Assembly: GCA_028277205.1 (NCBI GenBank)
Contig: JANQGT010000015.1
Span: 1 to 32,536 of the forward strand
Direction of reading: 5' to 3'
Source of the DNA: Candidatus Altimarinota bacterium
GTDB taxonomy: Bacteria; Patescibacteriota; Gracilibacteria; BD1-5; UBA2023
Length of the DNA stretch: 32,536 nt
Shown: positions 28,831-32,536 of the stretch, piece after piece
How positions within the stretch are numbered: position 1 is the first letter of the stretch
How the letters are laid out: each line of letters opens with the position of its first letter
The notes under the pieces: model-generated
Seen by the model: only the letters and a program-made list of their open reading frames with translations
What the model was told of the DNA's origin: nothing
Databases searched by the model: none
Position numbers and translations under genes: made by a program

Positions 28831-29079
28831 TTAGTAGATGCGACCCCGAACCGTCTCCTCGACCGTATCGGTGGATCTAGGCGGATTTTCCTCGATACTC
28901 ATGACAAAGAAGTAACCGAGAATCGTGAGCGCGAGCAGCACGAAAAACAGCGCGCGCGTGACGGGAACGATATGAAACGAATACCCGCGAAACTGGTACG
29001 TATGCATCCGCGCGATGAGAAAAAATATCCACACCCCCGCGGCAAATATCGTGTATATGCTAAAGGCAATCCAAAACAT
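28831..29079 (-). CDS. Small membrane protein (82 aa)
   Basis: Two transmembrane helices are predicted (FWIAFSIYTIFAAGVWIFFL and ALFFVLLALTILGYFFVMS) joined by a short polar loop, with an acidic/polar C-terminus (IEENPPRSTDTVEETVRGRIY). No UGA; stop TAA. It is the first gene of a minus unit leading to the 145-residue gene and ychF, with a good promoter at 29102-29129. No family recognised. Confidence 0.75.
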   Translation of the reverse strand: MFWIAFSIYTIFAAGVWIFFLIARMHTYQFRGYSFHIVPVTRALFFVLLALTILGYFFVMSIEENPPRSTDTVEETVRGRIY

Positions 29080-29101
29080 AACGAGAAGAAGCTGAAAGGC
29101 A

Positions 29102-29129
29102 AGTATAGAAAAATGCAGACGAAACGCAA
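29102..29129 (-). promoter_or_regulatory. Promoter of the small membrane gene / ychF unit
   Basis: Minus strand: TTGCGT, 16 nt, TATACT, about 22 nt before the ATG at 29079. Confidence 0.55.
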
Positions 29130-29169
29130 GACGAAACGCGAATGACGCTCATGATACGGTGCAATACAT

Positions 29170-29196
29170 TTGCGATACTCACTGATTGCATATACT
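29170..29196 (+). promoter_or_regulatory. Promoter of the DUF58-dprA-murG operon
   Basis: TTGCGA, 15 nt, TATACT, ending 52 nt before the ATG at 29249. The divergent promoter lies about 40 nt away. Confidence 0.5.
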
Positions 29197-29248
29197 GTGA
29201 CGAGAGTCGCTATCAAACGATGCGTTTTCTCAAGGATTTGGCAAATAC

Positions 29249-30121
29249 ATGGCTTTTCGCAATCCCCTCCGAAATCTCTCTCTCGCTTCCTCGCGAGAGC
29301 TCGCCCGGCTCGTATCGGGTCGATACCGCAGCAGCATCCACGGAAACGGTATCGAATTTAGCGATCTGCGGGAGTACGCACCCGGAGACGAGGTGCGTGC
29401 CATCGACTGGTCGACGTCCGCCCGTACGGGACATACGTACATAAAGCTCTTTCGAGAAGAGCGCTCAATGCCCATATATTTTTGCGTGGATACGGGACTC
29501 ACGATGCGCCTCGGCAGTACCGACCGCACCAAGCTCGATACGGCACACGACGTCGTCTCGACGCTCTCGGCAGCTGCACGCGAGAGCAATGATCCGTATA
29601 CGATCATCGCATACGATGCCGGTGTCCATCCCTGGCGGGTGCCTGCGCGCGGTGCGACCCCCGGCATACTGGGCATGCGCATGCTGGATCATATCGCCCA
29701 TGTCGAGCCGTCCGGTATCGGAAACATGCCAGAGATACTCCGACACCTCTCCTCCAGACAGACGCGACATGCGCTCATATTTCTGCTGTCGGACGAGATC
29801 GAGTCGCTCGATACGCGGCGACTCCGGATACTGGCGGAAAAAAACGACATCGTGCTGGTGACGATCCTCGATTCATTCGAGCGGGGGGCGATCGGATCCA
29901 CGGGATTTCATCATATCTCCACGGCTGCGGGCGATACATTTCTCTCGCGGCTCGGCGTCGATAAGACAAAACAACTGAAAATCATACGACACGAACGCCT
30001 GGCGATGCTCGCAAAGACAACACAAGCCCTCAAGATCCGGCATCTCGTCCTCGATGAGCGTGATACCGTCGATCTCGTCCTGTATCGTTTTTTCGAGCGA
30101 TTTTCCCATATATCCCGATAG
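29249..30121 (+). CDS. DUF58 domain protein
   Basis: A 290-residue protein with the DUF58 core GIEFSDLREYAPGDEVRAID followed by W and a vWA-like fold (PIYFCVDTGLTMRLG, HALIFLLSDEIESLD). Family members usually pair with MoxR AAA+ ATPases, but none is present here. There are no membrane helices, so this is the short soluble form. The function of the family is unsettled; links to envelope and peptide processing have been proposed. No UGA; stop TAG. dprA begins 3 nt later. Confidence 0.88.
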   Translation: MAFRNPLRNLSLASSRELARLVSGRYRSSIHGNGIEFSDLREYAPGDEVRAIDWSTSARTGHTYIKLFREERSMPIYFCVDTGLTMRLGSTDRTKLDTAHDVVSTLSAAARESNDPYTIIAYDAGVHPWRVPARGATPGILGMRMLDHIAHVEPSGIGNMPEILRHLSSRQTRHALIFLLSDEIESLDTRRLRILAEKNDIVLVTILDSFERGAIGSTGFHHISTAAGDTFLSRLGVDKTKQLKIIRHERLAMLAKTTQALKIRHLVLDERDTVDLVLYRFFERFSHISR

Positions 30122-30124
30122 TCT

Positions 30125-31219
30125 ATGAATCGGTATCGTGTATACCTCGAAGCCGTAGGGCTCACGACTCGGCAGGCGGATGCGCTCCTCGTGGGTACAG
30201 AGGCGGAGACTGCATGGAGATCGCTTTCGTCCCGGACACTTTCTCCTCTGCCGATGATGGGCGATGAGAAAATCGCCAAAGTCCTCGAAGCCCATAAAGA
30301 CTTTTCACCCAAGCGCTACGACGCCACGATAGAGCGACTCGGCATCCGTATCGCCCTCAGGGACGAGGAGGGTGATATTCCCTATCCAGAGAGCCTCAGA
30401 GTCCTGTCAAATCCGCCGGGAATCCTCTTTGTGCGAGGAGGCGAACTGCCGAAACATTCGCATGCGGTCGCCGTCGTCGGCACGAGAAAGCCGACGGAGT
30501 ACGCCCGACGTGTACTCTCGTCGCTCATACCCGAGCTCGTGCGCAGAGAGTATACCATCCTCAGCGGCGGCGCCTACGGAGTGGATACACTGGCACATGA
30601 TCTCGCCATGAGATCAAATGGTCGCACGATCGCCGTCGTCGGGACAGGAGTCGATCGCGCCTATCCGCCCGAAAATCGCGGACTATTTGAAAAAATCATC
30701 GCATCGGGCGGCAGTATCGTCTCGCAGTTTCCTCTCGGTGCTTCCGCGAAGCCGTACCATTTTCCCATACGAAACGAGCTCATCGCAGCACTGTCGTGCA
30801 TGACGATCGTGCCTGAGGCAGCCAGAGAATCCGGCTCGCTCATCACGGCGCGACTCGCGCTCGATCTGGGGCGCGACGTCTATGCAGTTCCGGGCGATAT
30901 ATTTCGGGAAAACTCTACGGGCACAAACGGACTGCTGGAGTCCGGCGAAGCCGCCGCGATCGCTTCCGTCGAGTCGTTTTTGCGCGCGCTCGATGAAAGT
31001 CGCGCGCACTCGACGAATGTCGAAGCTCCAGCATCGAAGCATCAATCCGTCGATACCAGCGATCCCATCCTCATGACACTCTCTGAAAATCCCGAAACCC
31101 TCGATCGCCTCGTCGAAAAAACCGGTATCCCACTCTCCGAGCTGCATGCGCGTATCGCCGAGCTGGAGCTCGATACCGTCATTATCCGTACCCCCACAGG
31201 TCACTATGCCATCCGATAG
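30125..31219 (+). CDS. dprA: DNA-processing protein DprA
   Basis: A 364-residue protein that protects incoming single-stranded DNA and loads RecA during transformation. The N-terminal HhH/SAM-like region is followed by a Rossmann-like fold: VAVVGTRKPTEYA, YTILSGGAYGVDTLAHDLAM, VVGTGVDRAYPPEN, and FPIRNELIAALS (the RNR-type motif). The C-terminal winged-helix domain is present (ETLDRLVEKTGIPLSELHAR). No UGA; stop TAG. It sits between DUF58 and murG, overlapping murG by 14 nt. Its presence with recA suggests competence may exist. Confidence 0.93.
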   Translation: MNRYRVYLEAVGLTTRQADALLVGTEAETAWRSLSSRTLSPLPMMGDEKIAKVLEAHKDFSPKRYDATIERLGIRIALRDEEGDIPYPESLRVLSNPPGILFVRGGELPKHSHAVAVVGTRKPTEYARRVLSSLIPELVRREYTILSGGAYGVDTLAHDLAMRSNGRTIAVVGTGVDRAYPPENRGLFEKIIASGGSIVSQFPLGASAKPYHFPIRNELIAALSCMTIVPEAARESGSLITARLALDLGRDVYAVPGDIFRENSTGTNGLLESGEAAAIASVESFLRALDESRAHSTNVEAPASKHQSVDTSDPILMTLSENPETLDRLVEKTGIPLSELHARIAELELDTVIIRTPTGHYAIR

Positions 31220-32255
31220 TCCGCTCATCATCCTCGCTGGAGGCGGGACGGGAGGACATGCGACTCCCCTTGCGAGCCTTCATGCTCGTCTTTCGCCGCA
31301 TCATCCGAGCTGGCGGTGGCGATGGATGGGAGAAAAACACAGCATCGAGGAGCGCATCGCAGCTGAAAATTCCATCCCGTTTTCGCCGATTTTCGCCGGG
31401 AAATTGCGTCGATATTTCTCTTTACGCACACTCGTCGATCCATGCAAAAATCTCGTGGGTATATTTCAGGTGATGTGGATATTTTGGCGAGAGCGTCCCT
31501 GTCTCATCTTTTCAAAGTGATGATACGTCTCACTTCCGACGATATTTGCGGGAGCGCTTCTCGGTATACCGGTTTTTTTACATGAGTCTGACAGTGTCCC
31601 CGGTCTCGCGAATCGCATTGCCGGACGATTCGCCGAGCGGATATTTCTCGGATTTTCTTCGGCGAGCGGATATTTTTCACCGCAAAAAACCGAGATCGTC
31701 TGACAGATTCTCTGCGATCGATTTACCGGCGAACGCGTACAGAGAGAGGACGATGCACGCCCGAGACTCCTCGTCATCTGCGGCAGTCAGGGCTCTGCGC
31801 GGATTTTTTCAGTGCTTTTACAGGCGCCCGAGATTTTTTTTTGATACGATACGACCATCATCCTCGGCACGCTCAATGCCGAATACCGCACACAATTCGA
31901 AGCATACGACGTGACCGTATACGATTTCGTCGATCCTCAGACACTCGCTGATATCTATGCCCGCACGGATATCGCCATCACCCGCGCGAGCGCGACGACA
32001 CTGTCGGAGCTGGCACTGTATGCGGTTCGCATGTGCATTATCCCGCTTCGTATCACGAGCGGTCAGGTGGAAAACGCCGAGATCTACTGTACGCAGGGTC
32101 ATGAAATTCTCGATGAGCGTACATTCGACGCTCGCACACTCGCGATGTCGATTGATCGACTCGCTTCATCATCGGGGGATTTCGAGACTCGGGATGATAT
32201 ATCCGCCGCGAAAACCATCGAGTCGCACATCGTATCTCTGCTGCAAAGGTGATAA
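31206..32255 (+). CDS. murG: UDP-GlcNAc transferase MurG
   Basis: A 349-residue peripheral membrane glycosyltransferase turning lipid I into lipid II. The N-terminal GGGTGGHATPLASL is conserved. Two consecutive UGA codons (31518-31523) encode the GG of SKGGYVSLP, followed by FLHESDSVPGLANR. The C-terminal donor site (ITRASATTLSELALYAVRMC) and GSQGSAR are more divergent than usual. Five UGA codons occur; the last sits next to the TAA stop. The ORF track splits it into several pieces. It starts inside dprA, so the genes are translationally coupled. Confidence 0.93.
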
Positions 32256-32261
32256 TCCGAG

Positions 32262-32288
32262 TTGTAATTTTGAAAAAATTTTTATACT
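32262..32288 (+). promoter_or_regulatory. Probable tRNA-Gln promoter
   Basis: TTGTAA, 15 nt, TATACT, about 12 nt before the mature tRNA 5' end. Confidence 0.4.
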
Positions 32289-32300
32289 TGGGGGCAATAT

Positions 32301-32375
32301 TCGGGATTAGCCAAGCGGTAAGGCAGCGGACTTTGACTCCGCCATTCGGGGGTTCGAATCCCTCATCCCGAGCCA
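32301..32375 (+). tRNA. tRNA-Gln (anticodon UUG)
   Basis: The acceptor stem TCGGGAT pairs with ATCCCGA; discriminator G; CCA is encoded. The anticodon stem GCGGA/TCCGC holds the loop CTTTGAC, anticodon TTG. The T arm GGGGGTTCGAATCCCTC is canonical. It reads CAA (and CAG by wobble). It is not the UGA-reading tRNA-Gly, which is not in this window. Confidence 0.93.
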
Positions 32376-32404
32376 TTTTCAGTCATTCACTACCCCAAAG
32401 AATA

Positions 32405-32420
32405 TTCAAACTTTTTTCAG
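32405..32420 (+). repeat. 16-nt element, copy 2
   Basis: TTCAAACTTTTTTCAG, identical to 9682-9697, followed 13 nt later by TACTAT. It lies between tRNA-Gln and the right-edge promoter; no gene is seen in 32376-32512. Confidence 0.4.
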
Positions 32421-32479
32421 TCCGAGAGAATCATACTATAAAAACCCCAAAAATTATTGAACTTTTCCTAGCTATCAAA

Positions 32480-32507
32480 TTGCTTTTCACTCTCTCTTTA
32501 GTATAAT
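32480..32507 (+). promoter_or_regulatory. Promoter at right edge
   Basis: TTGCTT, 16 nt, TATAAT. The -10 ends only 5 nt before an ATG, so the transcript would be leaderless or nearly so. Confidence 0.5.
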
Positions 32508-32512
32508 TCCCG

Positions 32513-32536
32513 ATGAAATTATTTTATCACCATTCG
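32513..32536 (+). CDS. Start of a gene cut by the right edge
   Basis: ATG and seven further codons (MKLFYHHS) directly after the TATAAT promoter. Too short to identify. Confidence 0.35.

Noticed and set aside
28630-29145. Basic 171-residue plus-strand ORF
   Set aside because: Antisense to the small membrane gene; composition is that of a reversed hydrophobic gene and there is no promoter in the right place.

Overview
The window comes from a bacterium that reads UGA as glycine (genetic code 25), as the candidate-phylum-radiation lineages Gracilibacteria (BD1-5) and Absconditabacteria (SR1) do. Read with the standard code, most genes here look broken. With UGA as sense they close up into intact proteins, and over 60 in-frame UGA codons fall in about 22 genes. 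Many land on strictly conserved glycines: RecA just before the Walker A loop, PolA before motif B, UMP kinase 'GMLAT', YchF 'RLEG', NAD kinase, DnaX, and a tandem UGA-UGA in MurG for the 'GGYVS' loop. Every complete gene I close ends in TAA or TAG. G+C looks close to half by eye, which is high for these groups. No mobile element, CRISPR array or rRNA was seen. Most starts lack a clear Shine-Dalgarno sequence.

Layout. 1-5.5 kb: a truncated DUF2130 gene (-) diverges from a DUF4012 membrane protein (+); then dnaX and an AI-2E/PerM-type permease (-). 5.5-10.5 kb: a UGA-rich 92-residue protein (-), an overlapping + operon of oligoendopeptidase F, a membrane protein and a MutY lacking its iron-sulfur cysteines, an acidic lipoprotein, and an 84-residue protein visible only in code 25. 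10.4-12.7 kb: two divergent paralogous GT4 glycosyltransferases. 12.7-24.3 kb: a long run of co-directional minus-strand genes. In transcription order these are a polyprenyl-phosphate sugar transferase, two secreted proteins (the second with a FISUMP-like domain), a small charged protein, an HTH/coiled-coil/membrane protein, pyrH, a lipoprotein, a polymerase-only polA, rbfA, ftsQ, dnaJ, a zinc-ribbon protein, recA and a hypothetical gene. 24.4-29.1 kb: a LemA-like protein (+), then cysS, nadK, ychF and two small membrane proteins (-). 29.2-32.5 kb: a + operon DUF58-dprA-murG, tRNA-Gln(UUG), and the first codons of a further gene.

How it fits together. Most content is housekeeping: replication and repair (dnaX, polA, recA, mutY, dprA), translation (cysS, rbfA, ychF, tRNA), envelope (murG, ftsQ, glycosyltransferases, sugar transferase, secreted proteins) and cofactor or nucleotide supply (nadK, pyrH). 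Promoters can be recognised repeatedly as TTGnnn, a 15-16 nt spacer, then TATAnT-like hexamers. Several divergent pairs pack overlapping promoters, and two convergent pairs share a CTAA stop overlap. The window shows no new multi-gene defence or metabolic system. The most notable items are the recoding, the clusterless MutY, the trimmed PolA, the membrane-anchored HTH protein, the secreted-protein/sugar-transferase cluster, and short genes that a standard-code annotation would miss.
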